From: Morchella semilibera
Taxonomy: Eukaryota; Ascomycota; Pezizomycetes; Pezizales; Morchellaceae
Assembly: GCA_009192285.1 (NCBI GenBank)
Contig: WBVU01000003.1
Coordinates: 648,397-712,396 of the forward strand
Length of the DNA stretch: 64,000 bases
Direction: 5' to 3'
In this document: positions 36,405 through 47,700 of the stretch, piece by piece
How the letters are laid out: every line of letters begins with the position of its first letter
Numbering within the stretch: the stretch's first letter is position 1
Notes under the pieces: generated by a model
Told to the model about the DNA's origin: nothing
Database searches by the model: none
The model's input: the letters and a program-made list of their open reading frames with translations, nothing else
Made by a program: the position numbers and the translations under genes

Positions 36405-36889
36405 TATCACGGCGTGGAACATGCTTGCAATGTTGCGGGAAGAAGGATTAGTCAGGGTTTTCTATAAGTTTCTATGGGTTTCTGCTGCAGGACGTTATGA
36501 GGTAATGGTGCGTATGTATTGGTAATCGAAGGATTTCCTTTAGGTTCTATGGGATTCTATGGGATGAGTCAGCGAAGGATGGCTAAGGCTATATATAGGG
36601 AGCTCTTTCCCTCGTTTGTAGAGTTTTCCTTTCTTTCCTTTCTTCTTCACGCAACCTTCCTGTCCCTTTAGTCGATACTGTACTTTAGGATCTTTGGTCT
36701 CGATTACAAAACCCCTCCGGGGATTTCGCTCTACCTCCATAGTCCCCGTAATTCTTATTGCCTCGTATCCCCGCTCTTGGTTATTCCCGTACCGCTCACC
36801 TCACTCATCTCGCCTCGCTTCGCTCTGCTTTCTCGCCTCGGTTGTGTACCTTGGCACCTCTGACTACGCCCTCGCCTCGCTCCGTGATA
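36405..36889 (+). repeat. 5' LTR of element C
   Basis: Perfect 8-bp inverted ends TATCACGG...CCGTGATA instead of TG...CA. TATATATA at 36590; predicted transcript start at CGCAACCTT 36650. Confidence 0.9.
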
Positions 36890-36891
36890 CT

Positions 36892-36900
36892 AAGGTTGCG
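36892..36900 (+). other. Self-primer binding site of element C
   Basis: AAGGTTGCG, two bases after the LTR, complementary to CGCAACCTT at 36650-36658. Confidence 0.65.
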
Positions 36901-36962
36901 TCTCCAACGCCAACCTACACAACAACCCTCGCCTAGGACCCCACCATAGAAACCCTGTTACC

Positions 36963-37811
36963 ATGTCGCAAGAAGCTCAGATGACGGACCCGGAAGGGAT
37001 TAACTATCAGCAACTAGTAGCAGATATGGATAGTTTCGTTACCAGTTACCCCAATGTCCCCCCCGGAGCCACCGACGAAGCCAAAAAAATGCATAAGTTA
37101 ATGCATGACGCCACCCATGCCGTCCACACTCTCCTGTCAGAACTTGATGACGTTACCGAAGAAGCCAAAGAAGCAACTAAGGAATGGCAAACAAGAGTGT
37201 CGGAACAAGGAAGAGAGAATCAAGACCTGGAGAAACAGGTAGCTGACCTGAAAGGGGAAGTCACTCGCCTCCAAGCCGCAGTCACCCAAGCAAACCACGC
37301 AACCCAAGAAGCAGAAGCTGCCCTGGCAGCCCAAATTGCTTTGCCCCCTCCTCCAGTTGAACCTATTGTACCACCACCACCACCTCCAAGGCGACCCAAT
37401 CGTTTCTTGCAAGGCTTCGCCCCCGTCCCCGAACCTCGTGTGGAAAAATCAGAGAAGCTTCCCGACCCGGAGAAATACCGTGGAAACAGGAAGGGACTCC
37501 CACAGTTCCAAAATATGTTGAAGCTCAAGCTCTTGGGCAATGCCGACCGGTACCCCACCCTCCAGAACCAACTGACCTATGCCATCTCTCGCTTGGAAGG
37601 CCCCGCCGCCGACCAATTTATGCCATATATTACCACTACCGGGATCAACCTTTCCTCCATGGAAAGGTTCTTTGAAATTTTGAACACAGCATTCGGGGAC
37701 CCAGACCAGGTAGGTACTGCCCGTCGTGCTCTTAGGAGAATTAGGCAACTCAACCGTCCTTTCTCGGAATACTTCGCCGAATTCCAGCGCTACGCTGCAG
37801 AGGCTGGTATG
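36963..37811 (+). pseudogene. gag of element C, 5' part
   Basis: ATG 36963; coiled-coil N-terminus, Pro-rich linker, capsid-like domain (SEKLPDPEKYRGNRKGLPQF, FSEYFAEFQRYAAEAGM), cut at 37811 by element A2 and resumed at 44041. Confidence 0.88.
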
Positions 37812-38443
37812 TGTCCCGGCGTCTTGGCCGTCGTCCCGACAGTCCGGTAGGCGATGCACGATTGTGGTGGTTAAGGTAATGATAAGCGAGAGTGGGGAGT
37901 ACGAGGTGGAGGCTGTCGTCATTAGGTTCTAGGAGGTTCGATGGCGTGATGGATTGGTAATGAAGAATAGCGGAGATGGTGGGAGGATTACGAGGTGTGG
38001 TAGCGACGGGTTTCTATGAGGTTCTATGAGCAAGAGTGTGAGTCATAGCGGACTAGTGGAGGAAGTGTGTTAAATAGCGGGATAGATGTTTTCCTTAGTT
38101 CTTTCTTTCTTTTCTCTCTGTCTCGTCTTCCTGTTATCTCGGTACATAGGAATCTACTCCTATTTCTAAAGCCATAGCTTCTCGTACCAAAGACTCAATC
38201 CTCTGACAAGAGGAAACTCATAGTATCCCTCATCGTTCTCGTTGAGGTCCCTTCGGTCCTCACTCTCCCTGCTCTGTGCTCTTGTGCCCTTGCTCTTGCC
38301 TTTGTCCTCGTCGGTGCCGGTGCTTGTGCCTGCCTGGCGTTGTCCCTGTCTTCATCGGCCCCCTCGTCGAGTACACTGTGCTCCTCGAGTCCCTCTGCGT
38401 CATTATTGTCATCTTCTTCTTTGCGTCGGGTTACTCCGTCACA
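37812..38443 (+). repeat. 5' LTR of element A2
   Basis: 632 bp. TAAATAG box at 38071; GTCTCGTCTT at 38120-38129 predicted as transcript 5' end. Confidence 0.9.
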
Positions 38444-38445
38444 CT

Positions 38446-38455
38446 AAGACGAGAC
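38446..38455 (+). other. Self-primer binding site of element A2
   Basis: AAGACGAGAC, exactly complementary to 38120-38129 of the LTR, two bases after the LTR end. Confidence 0.7.
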
Positions 38456-38503
38456 CATCCTCACTCGACTAGCACAGTCCGAGTTCCTCGCACCACAGTC
38501 ACC

Positions 38504-39745
38504 ATGACCGCCCCTGCTACCAATGCATTTGATTATCAAAAGCTCCATACGGATCTCGAAGGGTTCTTTGTCGCTCACCCTGAAGTGGACCCCGCCGCAA
38601 CGGAAGAAGCGAAGCAAGCGTATGCCCTCCTTCAAAGAGCGCACGGAGGGGTCCAGCAATATGCGGTCGACATCACTACCCATCACTCCGAAATCGAACA
38701 AGGCCGGGCCGAGTTCCACAAAGAAATCCAGGGACTTCGGGCTAAGATCAAGAAGCTACAAGAAGGAGTCAAAGGAGGTCTAGAGGAGCTCCATGACGAC
38801 TTAACCAAGCCATCCAAATCCGAGAAGCTACCCGACCCGGAGAAATACCGGGGCGATCGCAAGACTCTTAGGACCTTCCAGAGACAACTTCAGATTAAGC
38901 TCACGGCTAATTTGGATCGCTTTCCTACCGCGGCTCAACAACTTGCGTATTCTATTTCTCGACTGGAAGGACCGGCGGCGGATCAATTCTTAGTTTATAT
39001 TACAGACGAAGGAATCGCTCTCGATTCCATGGCGGAGTTTTTTGAAATTTTGGATAATGCTTTTGGGGATCCAGACCGCGCCGCCACTGCTGCTCGAAAT
39101 CTGAGGGAGATCAGGCAGCGCCAACGCACCTTTTCTGAGTACTTTGCAGAGTTTCAGCGATATGCTGCCGACTCTGAGTTTAACGAAGCGGCTAAGATTG
39201 AATGTTTGTTGGAAGGACTTAACCAGGACCTAATGGCCCTGATGATTCAGAATGAAACACCAACTACAATTAAGGACTGCGGGCTGCTGCTTCAACGTCT
39301 TGATAATAAGCAACGGGCGCTACAGGCCAGGATGGGGAGATTTCGTTTTCAAATTCCAAGTGCTCCTGCTCCGCGTCCCTTTGCTCCTCGTCCCCCCGTT
39401 GCACCAGCAACATCCCCAGTCGTACGAGGATCACCCCAACCACCACCGAAGAATGCTGCGCCAGCGGCCCACCCTTCCTATACTCCTGGGGGAGCTGTTC
39501 CTATGGATTTGTCTAATAGTTATCGTCGCCCGGATCCCAGAGAAAGGGAGGCACGTCGTGTGGAGAATCGTTGCTACTACTGCGGGGGGGTTGGACATTT
39601 GGTTAGAGACTGTAAGCTTTCGCCCTCGGGAAGGGCAGCACCTAGGATGAGGGGAGCGTTGTTGGAAGCAAGGAAGGAAAAGAAGGAAAAGGAAGAGGAG
39701 GTATTGTCGGAGGAGGAGGAGTTAAAAGATTCGTCCCTGGCCTAG
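38504..39745 (+). CDS. gag of element A2
   Basis: 413 aa, intact. N-terminal helical region from ATG 38504, coiled coil (EIQGLRAKIKKLQEGVKGGL), capsid-like retrotransposon gag domain (EKLPDPEKYRGDRKTLRTF ... FSEYFAEFQRYAADSEFNE), Pro-rich linker, zinc knuckle CYYCGGVGHLVRDC, and an acidic C-terminus ending at TAG 39743-39745. The open frame continues upstream into the LTR but has no ATG there, so I place the start at 38504. It forms the virus-like particle and binds the element RNA. Confidence 0.9.
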   Translation: MTAPATNAFDYQKLHTDLEGFFVAHPEVDPAATEEAKQAYALLQRAHGGVQQYAVDITTHHSEIEQGRAEFHKEIQGLRAKIKKLQEGVKGGLEELHDDLTKPSKSEKLPDPEKYRGDRKTLRTFQRQLQIKLTANLDRFPTAAQQLAYSISRLEGPAADQFLVYITDEGIALDSMAEFFEILDNAFGDPDRAATAARNLREIRQRQRTFSEYFAEFQRYAADSEFNEAAKIECLLEGLNQDLMALMIQNETPTTIKDCGLLLQRLDNKQRALQARMGRFRFQIPSAPAPRPFAPRPPVAPATSPVVRGSPQPPPKNAAPAAHPSYTPGGAVPMDLSNSYRRPDPREREARRVENRCYYCGGVGHLVRDCKLSPSGRAAPRMRGALLEARKEKKEKEEEVLSEEEELKDSSLA

Positions 39746-39763
39746 GCGGCATAGCCCAGGGAC
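39721..39763 (+). promoter_or_regulatory. Candidate -1 frameshift signal, element A2
   Basis: Slippery heptamer G TTA AAA (39721-39727) in the gag frame, 5-nt spacer, hairpin with 8-bp outer stem GTCCCTGG (39733-39740) / CCAGGGAC (39756-39763), a C/C mismatch and inner CTA/TAG around the loop. The gag stop lies inside the hairpin. Confidence 0.7.
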
Positions 39764-39783
39764 CTCCAAAGGTTTTCTCTCAG

Positions 39784-42700
39784 GTGTCTATTTCAACGTT
39801 TTCAGTATCAGAAGGGGAGATGGATGGGAATCAACTGATTGTAGTGTGTTCTATTTCACAAAATAAAAAATCCATTGTACCCACTTATGCCTTGATTGAT
39901 ACTGGAGCGTCGGGATATGCATTTATTGATGAAGACTTTGTGCGCCGCCATGAATTAAAGATGAAAAATTTACGGACTGAAAGGGAGATTGATGTGATTG
40001 ATGGAAGGCCTATTGAGTCTGGGAAAGTGACCAGGAAGGTGACGTTGGAATTGGAAATTAATGGACATGTGGAGGAGTGTCCTTTCTTTGTTACAAAGTT
40101 GGGACATTACCCGATTGTGATGGGAATCCCTTGGCTGAGGAAGCATGGAGTTTTGATTGATAGTGGAAGGAATGAGATTCGCTTCCAGTCATCAGTGTGT
40201 CTTGAACATTGCATAGCCAACCACAAACCTATTGTTGCTCGAGGAATTTCAACTTCACCACCCGAAAGGCCTGTTACAAATATTTCGGCAATTACTCCTC
40301 GATCGTTTAAGAAACTTTCGCAAGACCCTACTGTGCAAATTTATTCAACTACCCTCTATGCTATCAACAAAGTATTGGAGATGCCTGCCAACCCTGATGG
40401 AATGATTCCAATTGATTACCAGCGGTTCCGACAGCTGTTCGATGAGACCAATGCTTCTAGACTACCACCACATCGTCCCTATGACCATGAGATCAAACTT
40501 CAGGATGGAACAGTACCACCCTTTGGTCCCATGTATAGTATGTCACGGGAAGAGTTGAAGGCGTTGAGGGACTATTTGGCCGATAATTTGCAGAAAGGAT
40601 TTCTTAGATCTAGTAATTCTCCAGCCGGCGCCCCGGTGCTATTTGTTAAAAAGGCTGATGGTTCCTTACGCTTGTGTGTTGATTATCGAAAGCTAAATGC
40701 TATCACGGTCAAGGATCGATACCCTCTTCCCCTTACACCAGAGACGATGGCCAATTTAGCCCGCGCTAATTATTTTACCAAGCTGGACCTACGATGGGGA
40801 TATAATCAGATTAGAATTAAAGAAGGGGACGAGTGGAAAACGGCTTTTCGAACACGCTATGGACATTGGGAATATTTGGTGATGCCTTTTGGTCTAACTA
40901 ATGCTCCTGCTACCTTTCAACGTTGGATTAACGATATTATTCGCCCCTTTTTGGATCGTTGCGCTACTGCTTATCTGGATGATATTCTTATTTATTCGGA
41001 GACTTTGGAACAACACCAACAGGATGTGCAACAAGTACTGGAAGCCTTGGAAGCTAATGAGGTTCACCTAAAACCAGAGAAATGCGAATTCAGCGTACAA
41101 GAGACAAAATATTTGGGCATGATCTTGACCCCTGGAGGAATGAAGATGGATCCTGCTAAGGTACAGACAATTGTGGATTGGGAAGCGCCCAAGACAGTGA
41201 AGGAGGTTCAGGAATTTCTTGGGTTCGCTAATTTTTATCGACGTTTTATCTATGCTTATTCCCGAGTGGCTCGGCCATTGACTACTCTGACAAAAAAAGC
41301 ATGTACGATTTGAGTGGACCCCAAAAGTTGAACAAGCTTTTCAGAAACTCAAGACTGCTTTTACCACCGCTCCCATATTGATGCACCCTGATCCCGAGAA
41401 AGAATTTATTGTGGAAACCGATGCGTCAGATTATGTGTCGGCAGGGATATTATCACAACGAGATGATGAAGGAGTTCTGCACCCGGTCGCTTTTTTCTCC
41501 AAGACACACTCGCCAGCAGAATGCAATTACGAAATTTATGATAAGGAGTTGTTGGCCATTATTCGTTGCTTCGAGGAATGGAGGCCTCATTTGGAGACAG
41601 CTCAATTTCAAGTCAAAGTACTTACAGATCATCGCAATCTTGAGTACTTTATGTCGACTAAACTGCTGAATAGACGTCAAACTCGTTGGGCAGAGTTTCT
41701 ATCTCGGTTTAATTTTATGATTCAGTATAGGCCGGGAAAGCAGGGAAGGAAGGTTGATATTTTGACTAGAAGACCTAAGGATTTACCGAAGGAGGGGGAT
41801 GAGAGATTGAAGCAACAAAGCCGAGTGGTTTTGAAGAAGGAGAATTTGGGTTTTAAGATAGGTTTGTTAGCGGGTTCTTTGGCAAATGAACCCGCTGAAG
41901 GATCGTCTCCCGTACTTGATTTGTTTAACAAAGCTTACCAGAGTGATAGCTTTCCAAACAGAATCCTATCCATGCTCCGAGAGGGCGTTCAACAATCAAA
42001 AGAGATTTCGTTGGCTGAGTGCAAGGAGAGCAAGGAGGGGTTATTGCTTTACCGGAATACACTCTATGTCCCTGATTATGACGAACTTAAACTCTATTTG
42101 TTACGAGAATATCACGATAAACCCTCTGCTGGACACCCTGGACGATCAAAGACTTTGGAACTTCTCAGCCGGGAATACTATTGGCCAACCATGCGGAAAT
42201 ATACGGACCGCTATGTCCAGAATTGCCATACCTGTCGGCAGAGCAAGATAAACCATAATCCCCTACAAGGAGTTTTGCGCCCATTACTGGTGCCCAAAGG
42301 ACCCTGGACGGATGTTACGATGGATTTTGTAACGGGACTTCCGGAGAGTCATGGATTTAATGCCATTTTGGTAGTGGTGGATCGGTTGACAAAGATGAAA
42401 CATTTGATTCCCACGACGGAGAATGTTAACGCCAGGGATCTGTCTCGTCTATACCTGGAGCAGGTATGGAAGCTACATGGGCTACCAGAGACTATTGTTT
42501 CCGATCGAGGGACACAGTTTACTGCTGAATTTTGGAAAGTTCTCTGCGAACGGCTGGAGATTGCCCCTCGTTACTCCACAGCATTTCATCCTCAAACCGA
42601 TGGACAAACAGAAAGGACCAATGCGATTATGGAACAGTACCTTCGTAGTTACGTATCATATCAACAGGATAACTGGGTGGATTTTTTACCTTTGGCTGAA

Positions 42701-43381
42701 TTTGCTACCAATAATCATATTTCCGAAACTACTAATATGTCCCCCTTTCAGGCTAACTATGGGAGACACCCGAGGATGACATTCGGACCCTTACAGCACG
42801 GACAGACGGTGAACGAGGACCAGGCTAATGGGTTGGCACGGGAGATGTCCCAGGTGTTTGATTTTCTGAAAAGTGAGATGTTCAGGGCGCAGAAGATACA
42901 GGAGGAGATGGCCAACTTACACCGGACTCCGGCACCTCGATATGCGGTTGGCAGTTTTGTCTGGCTCTCGACTCGAAATATTGAAACAAAACGACCCTCG
43001 AAAAAACTTGACTGGAAACAAATTGGTCCCTACCCGGTCAAACGAATTGTGAGCCCTTATGCCTACGAGTTGGAATTACCTGCCTCTATGAAAATACATC
43101 CGGTATTCCATGTTTCATTATTATCGCCGACAGTTGGGGATCCTGTTCCTGGACAAATTGTTGAACCACCCCCACCGGTGGAAGTTGAAGGAGAAACTGA
43201 ATGGGAAGTAGCGGAGATATTGGATTCGCGGAAGAGAGGGCGACGGGTGGAGTACTTGGTTAGATATGTTGGATATGAAGAAGCGTCCTGGCAACCTTCG
43301 GGTGATTTGGAACACAGTCCTGATATTAGGAAAGTATTCCACGATCAATATCCTTCGAAACCTCGGCCTATCAGGAGCTAG
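39784..43381 (+). CDS. pro-pol polyprotein of element A2, one homopolymer frameshift
   Basis: About 1,199 codons in the -1 frame relative to gag. Domains in order: aspartic protease (ALIDTGASGYAFIDEDF); reverse transcriptase ([60 protein letters not shown]); RNase H ([40 protein letters not shown]); integrase with zinc region H..H (HDKPSAGHPG) and CHTC, catalytic core ([45 protein letters not shown]), GPY/F region (IGPYPVKRIVSPYAYELELP) and C-terminal chromodomain (WEVAEILDSRKRGRRVEYL). The frame is broken once, at the A7 run 41292-41298; the older copy A-I reads through there. With that base resolved, all catalytic motifs are present. Confidence 0.92.
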
Positions 43382-43402
43382 GCCCTTGGAGGGGACCTGA
43401 TC

Positions 43403-44035
43403 TGTCCCGGCGTCTTGGCCGTCGTCCCGACAGTCCGGTAGGCGATGCACGATTGTGGTGGTTAAGGTAATGATAAGCGAGAGTGGGGAGTACGAGGTGG
43501 AGGCTGTCGTCATTAGGTTCTAGGAGGTTCGATGGCGTGATGGATTGGTAATGAAGAATAGCGGAGATGGTGGGGAGGATTACGAGGTGTGGTAGCGACG
43601 GGTTTCTATGAGGTTCTATGAGCAAGAGTGTGAGTCATAGCGGACTAGTGGAGGAAGTGTGTTAAATAGCGGGGATAGATGTTTTCCTTAGTTCTTTCTT
43701 TCTTTTCTCTCTGTCTCGTCTTCCTGTTATCTCGGTACATAGGAATCTACTCCTATTTCTAAAGCCATAGCTTCTCGTACCAAAGACTCAATCCTCTGAC
43801 AAGAGGAAACTCATAGTATCCCTCATCGTTCTCGTTGAGGTCCTTCGGTCCTCACTCTCCCTGCTCTGTGCTCTTGTGCCCTTGCTCTTGCCTTTGTCCT
43901 CGTCGGTGCCGGTGCTTGTGCCTGCCTGGCGTTGTCCCTGTCTTCATCGGCCCCCTCGTCGAGTACACTGTGCTCCTCGAGTCCCTCTGCGTCATTATTG
44001 TCATCTTCTTCTTTGCGTCGGGTTACTCCGTCACA
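43403..44035 (+). repeat. 3' LTR of element A2
   Basis: 633 bp, preceded by the purine-rich GGAGGGGACC. Nearly identical to the 5' LTR. Confidence 0.9.
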
Positions 44036-44040
44036 GTATG

Positions 44041-44635
44041 GGAGAAACTGCCAATGTGGAAGCCCTCATGGAAGGCCTGAGCGAGGAACTCACCAAACTC
44101 ATGGTGCACGAGGAGACTCCTGCTACTGTTATTGAACTCGCCACCATTCTTCAACGCTTGGACAACAAGCAGCAGATAATCACTGCTCGATACCGCCCTC
44201 GCTACCAGGTTGCCGCACCCCAAACTCGCCCCGTCCCTCGCTATGTTGCTCCTGCGCCCCCCGCACCCCGTTACCAAGCCCCAGCTGCCCCTGCCCCTCG
44301 GTACTCCGCTCCAACCCCCCCGGCCCCTCGCTATCAAGCTCCCGTTCGCCCTAACCCTCCGGCCCCTCACCCATCTCATACGCCGGGGAGGAGTAACCCC
44401 TATGGATTTGTCGTTTGGTCGTGGCCGCCCGGACCCGCAGGAGAGAGAGGCCCGTCGCGTGGAGAATAGATGTTTTTATTGTGGTCAGGGAGGACATTTG
44501 GTTAAGGAATGCCCGCAGGCGCCGGCTCCTAGGAACCCAGCCCCCAGGATGAGGGGAGCCAGGGTCGAAATTAGGGAAGAGGAAGAAGAGAAGGCCTCCG
44601 GCGATGAGGCGTTAAAAGATTTTACCCTGGACTGA
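44041..44635 (+). pseudogene. gag of element C, 3' part with homopolymer frameshift
   Basis: Resumes with GETANVEALMEGLSEEL, then a Pro/Ala/Arg/Tyr repeat region (PAPRYQAP units). The frame changes at a G4 run (44385-44388) and continues with VTPMDLSFGRGRPDPQERE, the zinc knuckle CFYCGQGGHLVKEC and stop TGA 44633-44635. Confidence 0.85.
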
Positions 44636-44651
44636 GTGGCTCACTCCAGGG
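44611..44651 (+). promoter_or_regulatory. Candidate -1 frameshift signal, element C
   Basis: G TTA AAA (44611-44617) in gag frame, 7-nt spacer, hairpin CCCTGGA (44625-44631) / TCCAGGG (44645-44651), C/C mismatch, inner TGAG/CTCA. The gag stop TGA is the start of the inner helix. Confidence 0.7.
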
Positions 44652-44709
44652 GCGGTTTAAGGATTGGTTTAAGCTTTCGCTTTCTGGGTTTTCAGTTTCG
44701 GAAAAGGAT

Positions 44710-47700
44710 ATGGATGGGAATCAATTAGTTGTAACGTGTTCAATTTCTCAAAATAAAGATTCTCTTATCCCATCATATGCCCTCATTGATACTGGCGCCT
44801 CAGGATACGCTTTTATAGACCAAGACTTCGTATGCCACCACAACCTCACCACCATTCCCCTCCAAGTCCCTCGCCATATAGATGTTATAGATGGCAGACC
44901 TATTGAATCAGGAAAGGTCACACACAAAGTTATTCTTAATCTCAACATCAATGGCCATCGAGAGGAGGCCCCTTTTTTGTAACACAACTCGGACATTACC
45001 CTATTGTTATGGGACTTCCATGGATGCGCAGACATGCGACAACGATTCTTCCTGCTGTCAACGAGATACATTTTGACTCGCCTACTTGTACTACACATTG
45101 CTTGGTTAATCAGACAAAGGTCATTGCTAAGGGAATTTCTACTGAGCCCCTAGCTAAACCTATTACCAACATTTCAGTTATTGAATCCTATGCCTTCCAT
45201 CGTTTGATCAATAAGAAGAGGAAAGGGATGCGATTATATTCCACTACTCTTAAAGCTTTGGATGATCTCTTGGCACAACCCCCGAAGGATCCTTACGCCC
45301 TAGTACCTAAGTAACATCATCAATACCTTCATCTTCTTAATGAACCCGAAGCTTCCAAACTACCCCCTCATCGATTGGAATACGACCTAGCTATTGATAT
45401 CCAAGACGGAAAAACGGTACCATTTGGACCTATGTATGGGATGACCCGATTGGAATTACAAGCACTTCGAGATTATCTGGCGGAATATTTAGCTAGTGGG
45501 AAGATTCGACACAGTACATCGCCAGCAGGCTCTCCTGTATTGTTTGTCAAAGAAGGCCGATGGCTCCCTCCGACTCTGTGTCGACTACAGAAAGTTGAAC
45601 GCGGTAACGGTCAAGAACCGACACCCTCTTCCACTAACACCAGAGACTTTTATGGGTATCTCCTCTGCCAAGTACTTTACCAAACTAGACCTTCGCAACG
45701 GTTTATCATCAATTAAGAATCAGGGAAGGAGATGAGTGGAAGACGGCCTTTCGCACTCGTTACGGCCATTTCGAATACACCGTTATGCCGTTCGGACTTA
45801 CCAACGCCCCCGCTGCATTTCAACATTGGGTTAATGATATGCTACGTCCTCATCTCGACCACTTTGCCACCGCTTACCTCGATGATATTCTTATATACTC
45901 GGCCACCCTCGAAGAACATAAAAAACATGTCGATAAAGTCCTTCAGATACTCGAGGAGAATCAGGTGCATCTTAAGCCCGAGAAATGTGAATGGCATGTC
46001 AAGGAAACAATGTATCTAGGCTTTGTCCTTACCCCGGAAGGAATCAAGATGGACGATGCAAAGGTAGCAACTATTAGAAATTGGGAGACTCCAACCTGTC
46101 TGAAAGACGTACAGGAATTTTTGGGATTTGCGAACTTCTACCGGCGATTTATCTATGCGTACTCAAGGGTAGTATCTCCTCTGACCGCTCTGACAAAGAC
46201 AGGAGTGGTATTTAAATGGACAGACAAAACGGAGAAGGCATTTCAGGATCTTAAGCTTGCATTTACCACGGCACCCATACTCAGGCATTTCGACCCAGAT
46301 CGGGAGATTATAGTAGAAACGGATGCCTCCGACTACGTCTCAGCCGCCATTATGTCACAACGGGACGACGAAGGAATTTTGCACCCAGTCGCCTTCTTCT
46401 CCAAGAAGCATACGCCAGCAGAGTGTAACTATGAAATATACGATAAGGAGCTTTTGGCAATTATTCGGGGATTTGAAGAATGGCGTTACTTCCTGGAAAC
46501 AGCCTCATACCCTATCAAGGTTCTCACAGACCACAGGAACCTGGAATACTTTATGTCTACTAAGCTGTTAAATCGTCGACAAACTCGTTGGTCAGAATTT
46601 TTATCTCGCTTTGATTTTGTTATTCAATTTCGTCCAGGCAAACAGGGAGGTAAACCGGATGCACTCACCAGGCGATCAGGGGATCTCCCTAAGGAGGGGG
46701 ATGAACGCCTTGCGTATCAGTATCAGACCGTGTTGAAGAGAAAAAATTTGGATAATAAGCTAAGTTTGTTGGCGGGTTCTTTGGCAAATGAACCCGCTGA
46801 AGGAACGCCCACTGTTCAGGAGTTATTTATAAAAGCTTACCAAGAAGATAGTTTTCCAAACAAGGTGCTCACGATGCTGAAAGCTGGCACGAAGCAATCG
46901 AAACAAATCTCCCTCGCCGAATGCGCCGAGAACGAAGACGGACTTCTTCTATATCGCCGCAAACTTTTTGTACCAGAGCATGAGGAGTTACAACTCAGAC
47001 TTCTTCAGGAATATCACGATAAACCATCAGCGGGACATCCGGGTAGAGCAAAGACCCTAGAGTTACTCAGTCGCGAATATTACTGGCCGAACATGCGGAA
47101 ATACACTGACCGCTATGTTATGAACTGCCACACCTGCCGCAGCAGCAAAGCAAATCGCAATGCCCCCCAAGGAGTCCTTCGCCCTCTCTCAGTTCCTAAA
47201 GCACCGTGGACAGATGTCTCGATGGATTTTGTTACCGGTCTACCTCTTAGTGATAATTACAATGCCATTCTCGTTGTTGTCGACCACCTTACAAAAATGA
47301 GACATTTTATTCCATGCACTGAAGAATCAGGAGCTAGAGATGTTGCTCGAATGTATCTGGAAAATGTATGGAAACTACATGGCCTCCCGGAAAAGATAGT
47401 GTCGGATCGCGGCACCCAATTTACCTCAGACTTTTGGAAATCGCTATGCGAGCGCCTCAAAATTTCCCCCCGTTACTCTACTGCGTTCCACCCCCAGACA
47501 GACGGTCAGACCGAAAGGATCAATGCCATTATGGAACAGTATCTTCGAAGTTATGTGGACTATCAACAGGATAATTGGGTCACTTATTTACCTATGGCAG
47601 AGTTCGCCACCAATAATCATGTTTCCGAATCAACTAAGCTCTCTCCCTTCGAAGCTAACTACGGCCGTCATCCTCGCATGAACTTCGGTCCTTTACGACA

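Larger units (their letters stand above)
37812..44035 (+). mobile_element. Gypsy chromovirus A2 (innermost, nearly intact)
   Basis: 6224 bp inserted in gag of C with duplication GTATG (37807-37811 and 44036-44040). LTRs 37812-38443 and 43403-44035 differ, as far as I can see, only by three 1-base changes in homopolymers. Gag and pro-pol are full length; one A7 run (41292-41298) shifts the pol frame. Confidence 0.93.

Noticed and set aside
38276-38503. Hydrophobic N-terminal extension of gag read from the family-A LTR (ESLCVIIVIFFFASGY)
   Set aside because: Open in A2 and A-I but without an ATG; the gag ATG at 38504/26858 has an ACC context, so the upstream frame is probably leader.
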